Assembly (NCBI GenBank): GCA_014607495.2
Contig: CP053155.1
Span: forward strand, 14,198,001 to 14,262,000
From: Carposina sasakii
Lineage: Eukaryota > Arthropoda > Insecta > Lepidoptera > Carposinidae
Reading direction: 5' to 3'
Length of the DNA stretch: 64,000 bases
Both the position numbers and the translations under genes were made by a program. This document shows positions 1 through 9,814 of the stretch, piece after piece (position 1 is the first letter of the stretch; the number at the start of each line of letters is the position of its first letter). The notes under the pieces are model-generated. The model was not told the DNA's origin, searched no databases, and saw only the letters and a program-made list of their open reading frames with translations.

Positions 1-825
1 ACTAATACTATATTTCCGAACGCCTCCTACCTAATTTACTAAGTACACCATCTGGCGATCACTATGTGCATAGAAAATGATATCTTTCAAAAATAGAAGA
101 TTTTGCTCAACAGAAATCCCGAAAGGAACCGTTCTCGTAATCGTAACCAAAAAACCAGCAGCATTCTAATATAATTAATGAGATAATATAACATACTGTA
201 TTTGATTACCGATAATAAATGGTCATACTCAGTAAAACGATGTTATTATAAATTCGCTTTTTTTTACTTTCCAAAAGGGCCCCAAATTCTTGTGTGCCCA
301 AGGGCCCCAGCCTAGTTTAAGACGGCCTTGCTTGTACTTAATAATACACTTGTGCCATAAAATAGAAAATATTGGCCAATATACATAAAACTTCGCGAAC
401 TGTACTAAAATACAACGTTGTTTACACAAGTACGACAGCAGCTTGGAAAGACAAACTTCCGTTTACTTTACAGATTGGACCATGAGCAGGTGTTGTAGGG
501 ATTTTACAAGTACAAGGTAGGTAGGTACTTACTTGTTACATTTCAGAACAATATTATATTTATGTATCATTATCATGTAAGCTTTTATGTATGAGACCTT
601 GTACTTGTTAGGGGTGTAAGTGGGTTCGACGAATACCTTCGGACCCAAAGTCAACCTCACCTGCCCGAGGTGCACCCTGCGATTTAACAGACGAGGCTCT
701 GACACTTAATAGCCCATAATACCTTTTTAGAATGGTATAGAAACATTTCTTATTGGATTCATTACCGTGGGACTTAATAGGCTACCTATCTACCTACCTA
801 GCTATCATATAAGCTTCTATGTAGC
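1..825. other. No gene seen (intron 4 or beyond of the host gene)
   Basis: AT-rich sequence with no supportable exon or intact element. In gene orientation it lies downstream of exon 4. I found no acceptor followed by an open frame that continues the protein, so the next coding exon is probably off the left edge. Confidence 0.5.
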
Positions 826-1112
826 ATTCATCATTCATCATAATTTACAGCCCTGAGAAGTCCCCTGTTGGACATAGGCCTCCCCCAACAACCTCCACTC
901 CGACCGGTCGGAAGCAGCCTGCATCCAACCGACGCCCGCGACCTTGGCCAGGTCGTCCGTCCACCTCGCGGGTGGCCTTTCCACGCTGCGTTTGCCGATA
1001 CGTGGTATCCACTCTAGAACTTTCCGACTCCATCGGCCATCAGTTCTTCGAGCTATGTGCCCTGCCCATTGCCACTTCAGCTTGCTGGACCGTTGAGCTA
1101 TGTCGGTAACTT
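826..1112 (-). mobile_element. RTE-type LINE 3' end
   Basis: Read on the minus strand this encodes the C-terminal tail of a LINE polyprotein (KLKWQWAGHIARRTDGRW, then RPPARWTDDLAKVAG and EAYVQQ). It ends in the ATGATGA-type tail of lepidopteran RTE elements. The rest of the element is missing, as is usual for a 5'-truncated insertion. Copies of the same tail lie at 16430, 31932 and 39783. Confidence 0.8.
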
Positions 1113-1226
1113 GTAAGTCATGTAGCATTATTACAATTATAAAAGACCTTAGCTGCATCTCCTTCCGTGCATGTCGTAGGTAAGTGTCGAGTTTTATATA
1201 GTACATATATCCTGAAACACACATGG

Positions 1227-1412
1227 GCCCCTTATTACCTAACTAGCAAAAGCAAAGCGATAGCGAAAATTTTACAAAAATCGCTGATTGCTTGTCAAAT
1301 TCCTATTACGTAAAATGAATTTCAAAGGAACTTTGACATTTCAAGGCGAATATTGTACAATTTTCGCTATCGCTTTGCTTCGGTTTTTCTATTGCTTTTA
1401 CGTAATCAGGGA
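1227..1412 (+). mobile_element. Family K MITE, copy 1
   Basis: A short element of about 185 bp whose two ends are inverted copies: CCCCTTATTACCTAA on the left and a near complement on the right. GCAAAAGCAAAGCGATAGCG and its complement lie just inside. It has no coding capacity. Other copies are at 14102, 24281 and 38117. Confidence 0.75.
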
Positions 1413-1849
1413 GCCGATTCAGTAGTTTTAGCGTGAATAGGTAACAGACAAACAAAATTAATTTACCTTTTATACGGTGAGCAGTTACGATGATGCCACG
1501 CCAAAGGGAAAATTCCAGGCTTGATGGGTATCTATTTATTTAATATTGTACGAGTATCTACCTACATAATTATTATAAAATTTTGGACGAGCTCGCGCTC
1601 ACATTTACTTATTAGGGAAAATAAAATAATCCTCAATTCTAAATCCATGAGAAAAATAAATTGTCTCCTCATTCCAGGAAAGTCATTTACATCAAAGAAA
1701 TTATTATGAAACATATAAAACGAAAAAATATTAGCATTTATTCAGAAAAAATAATTTAATTCATGGTAATCTGAATACCTAATAAGGTCAAGGTACCTTA
1801 TAAATTGTGACATAAGGTAGAGAATACTATAACTGTATATTAACAATTT

Positions 1850-1913
1850 CTTAGTATCCAACCATGACAAGACCTTAAGGTCGTTAGGTTAATGTGTTGC
1901 AAAGTGTGTGAAT
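1850..1913 (+). mobile_element. SINE 3' fragment
   Basis: Matches the body end of the tRNA-derived SINE seen whole at 41607 (CCATGACAAGACCTTAAGG, then AATGTGTTGCAAAGTGTGTG). The tRNA-like head is absent. Confidence 0.6.
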
Positions 1914-1924
1914 AGGGGTAGTCA

Positions 1925-2115
1925 GTACTACATGATCATAAAGGAGATCATATAGTCACGTTTAGCATAGCGAGGGCAGATGTTGATGATCACTGACAAG
2001 TTGCTAGCTTATCGCCTGAGAGAGAATTCGAGTTCCTTTGTTGACTCTAACGACATAAACGGACGGAGATGCAACTGATGTATTCTAGTGAAGGCCCGCA
2101 TCTCACCTCCTCACG
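1925..2115 (+). repeat. Family D repeat
   Basis: A dispersed repeat of unknown class. This copy carries the markers ATCATAAAGGAGATC, GACAAGTTGCTAGCTTATCG and GAGATGCAACTGATG. The family occurs more than a dozen times in the window in both orientations. I could not assign it to a transposon superfamily. Confidence 0.7.
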
Positions 2116-2153
2116 TGAATATGAATTTATAGGTATATTTGTTTCTATATTAC

Positions 2154-2282
2154 CTGCTGGTAAAACTGCTTTTCTTCAGTGTCAGGACCCAGGCCAAGGG
2201 CTAGACCCATGTAGGCGAGGGTCAGCACCGCCGACATGCCGAGAGCTATCGACCGCGCTATAGGCATCATGGTGTGCACCAT
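2154..2282 (-). CDS. Adenylyl cyclase-like gene, coding exon 4 (TM4 end to TM5)
   Basis: This exon is 129 bp (43 codons), phase 0 at both ends. The acceptor is a pyrimidine-rich CTTTTTCCCAG with a TTTAAC branch-like site, and the donor is CAG|GTAATA. It encodes MVHTMMPIARS, completing the fourth membrane segment begun at the end of exon 3. A fifth hydrophobic segment follows (residues about 142-163), then a polar stretch, GPDTEEKQFYQQ. In membrane adenylyl cyclases a YTMLP-like motif at the TM4/TM5 turn is typical, and VHTMMP fits it. That comparison is from memory of the family. The exon is too short to stand out alone; the phase match with exons 1-3 is the main support. The next exon (TM6, then the first catalytic domain) is expected left of the window. 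Confidence 0.72.
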
Positions 2283-2314
2283 CTGGGAAAAAGGTTAAAC
2301 ACCTATCAAATAGT

Positions 2315-2380
2315 GAACCAATTGTCGATGCTGATGCGGGGCTTCACTAGAATACATCACCTGCATCTCCCGCATTTCGT
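2315..2380 (-). repeat. Family D repeat, end fragment
   Basis: Contains GATGCGGGGCTTCACTAGAA and GCATCTCC, the reverse complement of the family D right end. It lies about 30 bp from exon 4 inside intron 3. Confidence 0.6.
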
Positions 2381-2383
2381 GCA

Positions 2384-2575
2384 TGGAGAAGGTATAAAAG
2401 AGGAGGTGGGACTATGAACTAGTCGTGTGGCAATCGTGAGGCCATGACGTCATGATAGGGGCGGAGCTTCAAGGCCAGTGCGTGTAACGCAGTAGCTGTA
2501 ACCGCACGCTTATGCAAGTAGTTTGGCTAGTCACTACAAGGTGGTTTCTATGTAAATGGATAGGGCTACGTATAT
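2384..2575 (+). repeat. Family P repeat with TATA box, CRE and GC box
   Basis: The segment begins GAGAAGGTATAAAAGAGGAG, a textbook TATA box at 2393-2400. About 30 bp on is AGTCGTGTGG, where a start site could lie. A palindromic TGACGTCA follows at 2445-2452 and GGGGCGG at 2458-2464. A second copy at 7453 keeps the TATA box but has TGACATCA. It could be an LTR fragment or another promoter-bearing element. There is no ORF. Confidence 0.55.
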
Positions 2576-2992
2576 TTATATAATATTAGGTATAATGTAT
2601 GCGTTTCTTTCCTTCTAACTGAGTAGTCGAAACTACAGTAAAAGGAATTTGAAGTTAGGCTTTAAAATATCATTTTACCTACTGTAATATTTCTGAGGAA
2701 GCTCTAAAAATGTTGATGCACATGTGGGAACAAAGACGTTTCTATAATCTATGAATTTATAAGTACCTATAGGTATTAGAACTCTGCGTATTCAGTGCAC
2801 ATAGTTCTAATAGAAAACGAAGTTTTCTTTTAATTGAATTTTCTTTTCATTTCAGTGTTAGAAGTTAGATAGTTATTGTCTCTCTTTGTGTGCAACAAAG
2901 GCGTTAGAAACTTACATTCAGTTATCTATGAAAATTACCTATTTATTCCCTTAAAAATGTATCTCTCTGGACTTTACATATTCATATACATA

Positions 2993-3062
2993 TCTGCCAC
3001 GGAATGCAGAGGTCGTGGATTCGATTCCCACCCGGGTGAGGAATTTTTTCCATTTCTTTATT
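2993..3062 (+). repeat. tRNA-like repeat, 3' half
   Basis: Carries the anticodon-arm-like CTGCCACGGAATGCAG, a B-box-like GATTCGATTCCCAC and the 3' acceptor-like CCCGGGTGAGGAATTTT. The 5' half with the A box is missing. It is homologous to the complete units at 61638 and 50826. Confidence 0.65.
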
Positions 3063-4845
3063 AATAATTTTATAATCTACCTATTTCATTTGTTTGTTTT
3101 GGATACAGACGCAGACAATACCTAGTTACATTACCTGTGCCTACGAGATAATAAAATAGCAGGATAGTAGACACGTAGAATGTGCAGTGCAATATTTTGA
3201 GCAAATATCACTATGAACTTTATTAACAATGTATATTGCTTATCATCCACTCGCCCCGACCAGCCCTCAACATTACTTACATCATCTTTCAAAAATAATC
3301 CATTTAGCTCTTAATACCAAAATTTAAACTAAACAAACTTTCTTAATTTAAAATACCGCACTCCATCTCCTATCCATCGAAAATTGTTTTTCTAATAACC
3401 CTTAAAACTTATGTCAATAGGTTTATTTTCATAACCGAACGGAGCCCTAAACCCAATTAACAAGCGCCCACTTTGTATATAGGCAATCAAGGGAGCCCTG
3501 GGAAATGGAAAATCCGAATGGAGCTCTATTTTTGCGGCACAGTTCGATAAATTGCATCGAGACGATGAGCATATCGATTCGAATCACAATACGCGGATTA
3601 ATCGAGTAGAAATCGATTCGCTTACGTTCTTTATCGATATATGCTGGAGGGATATACTACATACTAATTAAGTCTCGTGTTAACCATGCAATATTTTCCG
3701 AGCATATCGGTTTACCTTGTCTGAGGAAGCCATGCCAGATTTGTTTCCGGCTTAAGTTTCTGCTTTAATTGAGTTATTATTTATTAGGAGCTTTTAGTAT
3801 TATGTATCTGAAGTTATTATGTGAATTGATTACAACGTTATTTTAAGAGTAAAATCGCATTTAAAATATTTGGTCTTTTACTTTGTACATTCAACTCTCG
3901 ATAGAACATATAAAAATCCGTAATGGTGCTAGTTCACTCATGCGAGTAGATCTGTGGCATACTCGTATAGTTTTTAGACCGAGAAGAATCATCCTTATTA
4001 TAAGGACCTTATAATACCTCAGCATTTTTTGGGTGGGGGTATTCACAGTGAATGTACAGGTACATAACAGGGTGTCAATGGAATCAAACTAAAAATATTA
4101 AGACGTGAATCAGTTCATCGCAGTTGATATCCAATTAGATTAATTGCTCGTAAATGCGTAATCACATCATAACAAGATTCTGGATTTTTGATGTTACGCA
4201 ATGTCAGAAAGCCAAACAATCAATAAGTAGTTAGAGGTGAGATTGTAGGTATAAACAATTTTAAGGTATAACTTAAAAACGCCCCTAAAGTCCTTAGTCG
4301 AATCTTACGATATTACACAGAAGGAGTTGCAGGCAATTTTCTATATGTAAATATGTTTTAGATTTAAGTTTTTTTTTCTGTATTTACCCACTTACAAAAT
4401 ACTTATATTTAGAACATCGTAAACTGAACTAAATTATGTTAAGAATAAAAAGGCGATGCCACGCAACCATTGAAGTATAATGTACTACGTGGTAGTAATA
4501 GTTCAATGTACGCAACAACTGGAAATGATACGACCAAACACAAAAAAATAAGTGACATAAAGATAAAAGTTTTCTTTTAAATTTTAAGTAACCTTAAACC
4601 TTATTAATGTAAAGTACCCACGATCATCCCTTCTTTTATAAATTAGGAAAGTTATTACTTGACCCTGTTCTATTTTGTGAGAGTAATCCAAAATGTTAAT
4701 TTTCACCCGGAACTTTATGAAATCACGGAATATTTTGGCTCGGCTCTAATTATACGATTTTAAATTTATTCCGTAAAAATCGGACCTCATTTTTTATTAT
4801 TATTTTCGGCATTTTCATTTAAGGTCTATTCACACCTTGTATACC
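3063..4845. other. Intron 3 sequence without recognised elements
   Basis: No gene or clear repeat seen. The stretch 3535-3660 looks single-copy and holds several ATCGAT-type and GGATTAATCG-type motifs. CAGGGTGTCAATGG near 4068 resembles a MITE end, but no partner was found. Confidence 0.5.
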
Positions 4846-4849
4846 TATA

Positions 4850-5283
4850 TGTCGGAGATCAAGATGTCATATCCTACAGTCGGATCTCCAACGCCATCTA
4901 TTTTCAATCGTTGAAGTTAGAAACGTCAAGTCGACAGCTATCACTGACTTGAGGACAGCTGTCACTTGGGTAAAGACAAGACAGAGTACTGAGAGGGCGC
5001 CACTGTAGATTTACAACGACCTCCGGGTCGTTTGAATTGAGCCGGAGGGTATGCTGTTCTTTTTGTTGCGTCTGGAGCGAAGCACGGGTGCTAATCAGCC
5101 TCTGTCTTGTACTTACCACGTTTCTACGTTATCCGCTAGAATCCTAGTAATCTTGTGCGTAGATACAGTGAAAGTGTTTGTGATTCCTAATTAAGCTTGT
5201 TTACTACACGCCGCATTCTTTATTTCGGATTTTGGAAGATGTCGGACACACCTAACGGCACGCCAATCGACCCATCTACGTCA
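4850..5283 (+). repeat. 5' LTR
   Basis: 434 bp, TG...CA ends, matched without visible difference by 6708-7141. It contains the gag start codon at 5239 and the first 15 codons. The 5' end carries GGAGATC and, 29 bases on, GATCTCC, so a small terminal hairpin is possible. Confidence 0.9.
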
Positions 5284-6468
5284 TCAGAAGTGGGATGCAA
5301 CCCGGATCACCCACATGAAACACGTGCTTCAAATAGTGACTCGAGCGAAGAAAAATGGCGTCTTCTCTTCGAGCAACAAAATCAAAATTTTCTGGCGTTG
5401 GTGCAAGCAATAAAACTACCTGCATCTTCGGACTCTATTCGCCTTCCTGATTTCGACCCAGAGAAAAGAGACATCGACGCCCGAGCTTGGATAACGACCG
5501 CGGACATGTGTATCACAGATCGACATCGCCATGGATCTTCTCTGATGATCGCGTTAAGCCACGCACTCAAGGGCGAAGCATCATCTTGGCTGTCTTCAAT
5601 ATCGTTTCCTAATATGACGTGGGCCGATTTTAAGGAGCTTTTCGTAGCAAGGTATGACTGTCCTGAAACTGCTGCTTCCTTTCTCATCAGTATGCACGAC
5701 AAGAAACCGAGAGATAACGAGTGCCTGGCCTCATACGCCGCTACCCTCATAACATCCTTAATGGCAAGGTGGAATGGACTGACTACAGAACAGATAGCAA
5801 TAGCCACTGTCTTAGCTCATATTTCAAAACAAGAGCCACGTGTTCAGAGGATTGCTATAACGACTGACATCAAGATGCGTAACCATTTACAAAAGGAACT
5901 GAAGGCTGTCTCGTTCCTGAAGAGAAGTTATTCATCAAGTATTTATCGTGATGGACCCGACCTAAAAAGAAACCGACCTAATGGATCTGCTGTGACCATC
6001 AAGTGCTTTAATTGTGGACAACTAGGCCTCAAATCTCTTCAATGTCGCAACAAAGCCAATTCGAAGAAACAAGATGACCGGTCCAAACACAGGTCCTTTC
6101 ACGGGGACCATAACTCGACCAACCAACCTACAGGGAGAACCGATCGCATCACCTGCTTCAACTGCCGGGAACAAGGCCACTATGTATCCGACTGCCCGAA
6201 GAGGAAAATCAAGGAGGGGAACAACGGTACCGGCGGCGGCACTGGAACTGGTCCAGCTAAGGAAAAGCGAGTAGACGTGTGCATTGTGAATGCGCCTTCG
6301 GGTTCTCTGCGTCACTCTGGTGAGTCATTCCCATTTACTTACGACTCAGGTTCAGAGTGTTCCTTAGTTAAAGAATCGATTGCTTTGAAATTTAGTGGTA
6401 AGCGAATTTATGACAATGTTTCTATGACTGGTATAGGACAAACTTCTATAGCCTCGTACATGCTCTAG
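5239..6468 (+). CDS. Gag-protease polyprotein (truncated in protease)
   Basis: This is a 409-residue structural polyprotein of the LTR element. It would form the particle shell, bind the element's RNA and begin an aspartic protease. I chose ATG 5239 because it has A at -3; a longer frame exists only from a TTG at 5197. Residues about 60-235 look like a retrotransposon capsid (WLSSISFPNMTWADFKELF). Two zinc knuckles follow at about 256 and 306. The second is a canonical CCHC (CFNCREQGHYVSDC); the first has leucine where histidine belongs. The protease active-site motif DSGSE is at 369-373, and GIGQTS lies near the end. The frame stops at 6466, where the protease should continue, so the protein is probably unable to mature itself. 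The first 15 codons lie in the LTR and the next seven overlap the primer-binding site. Confidence 0.88.
   Translation: MSDTPNGTPIDPSTSSEVGCNPDHPHETRASNSDSSEEKWRLLFEQQNQNFLALVQAIKLPASSDSIRLPDFDPEKRDIDARAWITTADMCITDRHRHGSSLMIALSHALKGEASSWLSSISFPNMTWADFKELFVARYDCPETAASFLISMHDKKPRDNECLASYAATLITSLMARWNGLTTEQIAIATVLAHISKQEPRVQRIAITTDIKMRNHLQKELKAVSFLKRSYSSSIYRDGPDLKRNRPNGSAVTIKCFNCGQLGLKSLQCRNKANSKKQDDRSKHRSFHGDHNSTNQPTGRTDRITCFNCREQGHYVSDCPKRKIKEGNNGTGGGTGTGPAKEKRVDVCIVNAPSGSLRHSGESFPFTYDSGSECSLVKESIALKFSGKRIYDNVSMTGIGQTSIASYML
5284..5301 (+). other. Primer-binding site (tRNA-Leu-like)
   Basis: TCAGAAGTGGGATGC starts directly after the LTR. From memory it matches the complement of the 3' acceptor and T-arm side of a tRNA-Leu, but lacks the terminal TGG. 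It also encodes SEVGCN of the gag frame. Confidence 0.65.
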
Positions 6469-6583
6469 GCGATTTTTGTGATTTCATGAACTATTGTAAT
6501 AAGAAGTCTTTAAATTTAAGTTAAGGCAGAATGGCCGAGCGCAGATACTTCCTTGAGTTATCTTGTTCACAGATTCATCGGTT

Positions 6584-6690
6584 CTACCCGAGGACGGGTA
6601 GTCTGTCAAAATGGTCAGAAAGACCGAGCGTGATACATGTTACTTTGCAAAATCCTCTTTCTTTCCAGAAACCCCACGCGAGGACGCGTG
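6584..6690 (+). other. Twin AGGA-loop hairpins before the 3' LTR
   Basis: Two tandem perfect hairpins: 6584-6601 (CTACCCG / AGGA / CGGGTAG) and 6675-6690 (CACGCG / AGGA / CGCGTG). Each is followed by TGTCAAAATGG. Stem bases differ between the copies but pairing and loop are kept, suggesting a selected RNA structure. The second unit abuts the 3' LTR where a polypurine tract would normally lie. Confidence 0.75.
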
Positions 6691-6707
6691 AGTTGTCAAA
6701 ATGGCCG

Positions 6708-7141
6708 TGTCGGAGATCAAGATGTCATATCCTACAGTCGGATCTCCAACGCCATCTATTTTCAATCGTTGAAGTTAGAAACGTCAAGTCGACAGCTATC
6801 ACTGACTTGAGGACAGCTGTCACTTGGGTAAAGACAAGACAGAGTACTGAGAGGGCGCCACTGTAGATTTACAACGACCTCCGGGTCGTTTGAATTGAGC
6901 CGGAGGGTATGCTGTTCTTTTTGTTGCGTCTGGAGCGAAGCACGGGTGCTAATCAGCCTCTGTCTTGTACTTACCACGTTTCTACGTTATCCGCTAGAAT
7001 CCTAGTAATCTTGTGCGTAGATACAGTGAAAGTGTTTGTGATTCCTAATTAAGCTTGTTTACTACACGCCGCATTCTTTATTTCGGATTTTGGAAGATGT
7101 CGGACACACCTAACGGCACGCCAATCGACCCATCTACGTCA
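6708..7141 (+). repeat. 3' LTR
   Basis: A copy of 4850-5283 with no difference that I can find. It ends CGTCA and is followed by the TATA target duplication. It carries the same stub of gag start codon, which here reads into host sequence. Confidence 0.9.
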
Positions 7142-7399
7142 TATATAATATTATTAAAATATAATAAGAAAAAGGGGGATATCGTAAAATTTATAATGTT
7201 ATTCAAATACAGTTGTGGCCAAAACAACAATATGTAACAACAATATTGTATTAGAGGGAGATTATAAAATTTTAGTTTATATTATGGCAATTAATTTTGT
7301 AACGTAACTATCTGTTAATGATATCAAAATTCGTATGATTAAAGCAACTTCAAATATTTATGTGCCATACATAGACATAATATACAAACGGTTATATTC

Positions 7400-7845
7400 C
7401 CAAAAGTGATCATAAAGGGGATCCTCCAGCCAGGTTAAGCATAGCGAGGATCATTGAGAAGGTATAAAAGAGGAGGTGAGACTATGAACTGAGTCGTGTG
7501 GCAATCGTGAGGCCATGACATCATGATAGGGGCGGAGCTTCAGGGCCAGTGTGTGTAAGTTTGGCTAGTCACTACAAGGTGGTTTCTATGTAAATGGGCA
7601 GGGCTAAAGTGTTAGGATGCTCCCCTCGTCCTATACTTCAGCCCCGCTCAGCGGCACATTATTTTTATATGAAAATATACTTGCCGCTGCTCCTCTTTTA
7701 TTTATTCTCCATGGCGAGGACAGATGTAAATATTAGTGACAAGTTGCTAGCTTATCGCCTAAGAGAATGCCCGAGTTCTTAGTTGACTGTTACGACATGC
7801 ACGGAATGAGATGCAGCTCATATATACCAGTGAAAGCATCAACAC
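7400..7845 (+). repeat. Family D repeat interrupted by family P
   Basis: The left part (GTGATCATAAAGGGGATCC) and right part (GACAAGTTGCTAGCTTATCG, GAGATGCAGCTCAT) belong to family D. The middle 7453-7600 is a family P copy, so P appears to have inserted into D. Confidence 0.6.
7453..7600 (+). repeat. Family P repeat, copy 2
   Basis: Starts TTGAGAAGGTATAAAAGAGG with the TATA box at 7463-7470. It matches 2384-2575 but lacks about 30 bp of its middle, and the CRE-like palindrome is mutated to TGACATCA. Confidence 0.55.
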
Positions 7846-8289
7846 AGGTTCTATTACCATGATTAATTTATATCACTGTATCAAAGTATTGAAACGCCCG
7901 TATTTTAAACAATATCGCATCTCCCTTATTTTATGAAGCAAGTCCGTCGAGATATGCAAATGGCTACTAATTATTCTACGGCAGGCGTAGCTCGACTAAA
8001 CGCCTGCTTGAAAATGCTACACTAACGCTAAAGTATATTTATGTAAATTATAAGAACAATTCCACTTGAAGTAAGATCATGCACTTTGATACTGAAAGGT
8101 TGTGTTAGAAGAATACTTAACACCCTGTATAGATATTTTTTTATGGTTGAACTATAAATGTATTTTAAATAAATAATAACCTGGGATAGACAAAACCTCT
8201 TATATAGATTTAACCAGCAATATGTTGTCGGGTTGGACGCGCTAATATCATAAACTACCCGTTTACTACATGATTATTCCGGAATATAG

Positions 8290-8485
8290 TATGACTAGCA
8301 GCCGCCCACGACTTCGTCCGCGTGAGGGGGCGTTGTACCCGTGCGAAGCCGGGCAGGTTGTTGTATAGACTGTAGCCTTCCTTGGTAAATGGGCTATCTA
8401 ACACTAAAAGAATTTTTCAAATCAGACCAGTAGTTCCTGAGATTAGCGCGTTCAAACAAACAAACAAACAAACTCTTCAGCTTTA

Positions 8486-8555
<70 letters not shown>

Positions 8556-8570
8556 GTATAGATATGTAGT
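8290..8570 (+). mobile_element. Family G repeat, divergent
   Basis: Carries CCGCCCACGACTTCGTCCGC, a degenerate body, AGTAGTTCCTGAGATTAGCG and a TTTATAATATTA tail that runs into the AT microsatellite. Probably a short non-autonomous retroelement; its class is not settled. Confidence 0.65.
8492..8549. repeat. (AT)n microsatellite
   Basis: About 29 uninterrupted AT dinucleotides at the 3' tail of a family G repeat, apparently expanded from its TATAATATT tail. Confidence 0.9.
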
Positions 8571-8574
8571 GTGT

Positions 8575-8650
8575 CAGGATCGTAGCAAATGGAGATCCCT
8601 GATCTCTACCTACCCCTACGGGAAAGAGGCGTGATTTTATCTATGTATGT
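8575..8650 (+). repeat. Family T repeat, 3' end
   Basis: Contains GGAAAGAGGCGTGATTTTAT followed by a short ATGT tail, matching the ends at 10070 and 47960. Confidence 0.55.
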
Positions 8651-8689
8651 AGCATAGTATTAAACATACATACATAAACGCTCGGTTGG

Positions 8690-8935
8690 ATTACTAAGAA
8701 TGGGGTCGCCAGAACAAGATTGTGGAGGAGAACCTACCGCCACGTTCAGCAAAGCGCTGTCAGATGTAGCTCATCACCTGAGAGAACGCCCCTAACGTAC
8801 TTAGTCGAATCTTACGATATGCACAGAAGGAGATGCATCTGATATATTCTAGTGAAACAAGTCCTTAGTCGAAGCTTACGATATGCACAGAAGGAGATGC
8901 ATCTAATTTATTCTAGTGAAGCCCTGGATCGGCAC
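8690..8935 (+). repeat. Family D repeat with duplicated end
   Basis: A family D copy in which the terminal segment (AGTCGAATCTTACGATATGC, GGAGATGCATCTGAT) occurs twice in tandem, at about 8800 and 8865. Confidence 0.6.
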
Positions 8936-9372
8936 TATTGGCCGGATCATATTACGTACAAGAAAATAAAGGAACCACAAAACAGACCAAGTACTATTTT
9001 AAAAACAAAAAAACTGGTGTGCATGAATTCTACTCAAAACTGCATGCGCTGTGCAGTGCACAATATTTTTTAATTATAACAACATTTTTTGTTGGATAAA
9101 TGATATTCTAGCGCTGGCTTTTTCGCCCTAGCACTGTAATTAAAAACAGTTTTAAGCCAAATTTATTCCTTAAAATGAAAAATATGTTAGGCGAAAATAG
9201 GTGTTCTTCGTTCCTACTTTTTAATGTTTATTTAACTAGGCTAGAGATGGTTTACACTGCATAGGTACCTACTTATATTTCGCTATGGACTAATATAAGA
9301 AGCTTAGAGTTACCGGCTTTTCGGTACCCGTGAGAATTTTTCTACGTCATATTGATAAAACCACGATATTAT

Positions 9373-9509
9373 GGTCGATTCCAGCACCTTAACGTAAAAT
9401 TAGTCCTACCTGTTCATTCTCTCTCTCTCAGCCATTTATGTTAAGAACGGATAGAGATAGACCTGACTAATATTAGGTTTACGTTTAAGTGAGACGGTCA
9501 GAATCGACC
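9373..9509. mobile_element. Small TIR element
   Basis: Left end GGTCGATTCCAGCACC and right end GGTCAGAATCGACC form inverted repeats. AACGTAAAATTAGTC and its near complement lie inside. About 137 bp, non-coding. The centre holds a short TCTCTC run. Confidence 0.55.
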
Positions 9510-9814
9510 CTATTACCTACTAATAAGATAAACCTCCATCAGCAATTCTGCAGAGGCGAACGAAGACCTCGACGTAAATTAACGTAGCTAGATAAATCTA
9601 AGAAATACCGAACAAAGCACCCATAAAACACGTAATTGCTCATATTCCCGCTTTAGTCATCAAAACTCATAAGTTATGGGAGAAATAAAGTCCTATTTGC
9701 ATTTATGAATTTTTGCGCGTAAGGCGTGGCATAATGTTATATTACCTATGCTATCTCGGTTAGCTGATGAATTGATTCAAGGTATATCAGTATATACAAA
9801 TTTAATTGTGTTCT

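Larger units (their letters stand above)
4850..7141 (+). mobile_element. Gypsy-like LTR retrotransposon, pol-deficient
   Basis: A complete 2292-bp element, LTR to LTR. The two 434-bp LTRs start TGTCGG and end CGTCA, and appear identical base for base. A 4-bp TATA target duplication flanks the element (4846-4849 and 7142-7145). The interior holds a primer-binding site, one gag-protease ORF, a roughly 240-bp 3' region with two hairpins, and no reverse transcriptase or integrase. Identical LTRs imply recent insertion. Superfamily rests on zinc-knuckle gag fused to a DSGSE protease, a 4-bp duplication and a tRNA-Leu-like binding site. It sits antisense in intron 3 of the host gene. It is either an internally deleted copy or a true non-autonomous lineage; the window cannot say which. 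Confidence 0.9.

Noticed and set aside
630..700. Possible next host exon (CGCAG, then GGTGCACCTCGGGCAG, then GTGAGG on the minus strand)
   Set aside because: It would be only 16 bases and its translation gives no continuation into TM6.
838..1224. 128-codon open frame as a host gene
   Set aside because: Its core is the RTE polyprotein tail found three more times in the window. The N-terminal part is unrelated flank.
5197..5238. Longer gag start at TTG 5197
   Set aside because: Eukaryotic initiation at TTG is unlikely, and ATG 5239 has a good context.
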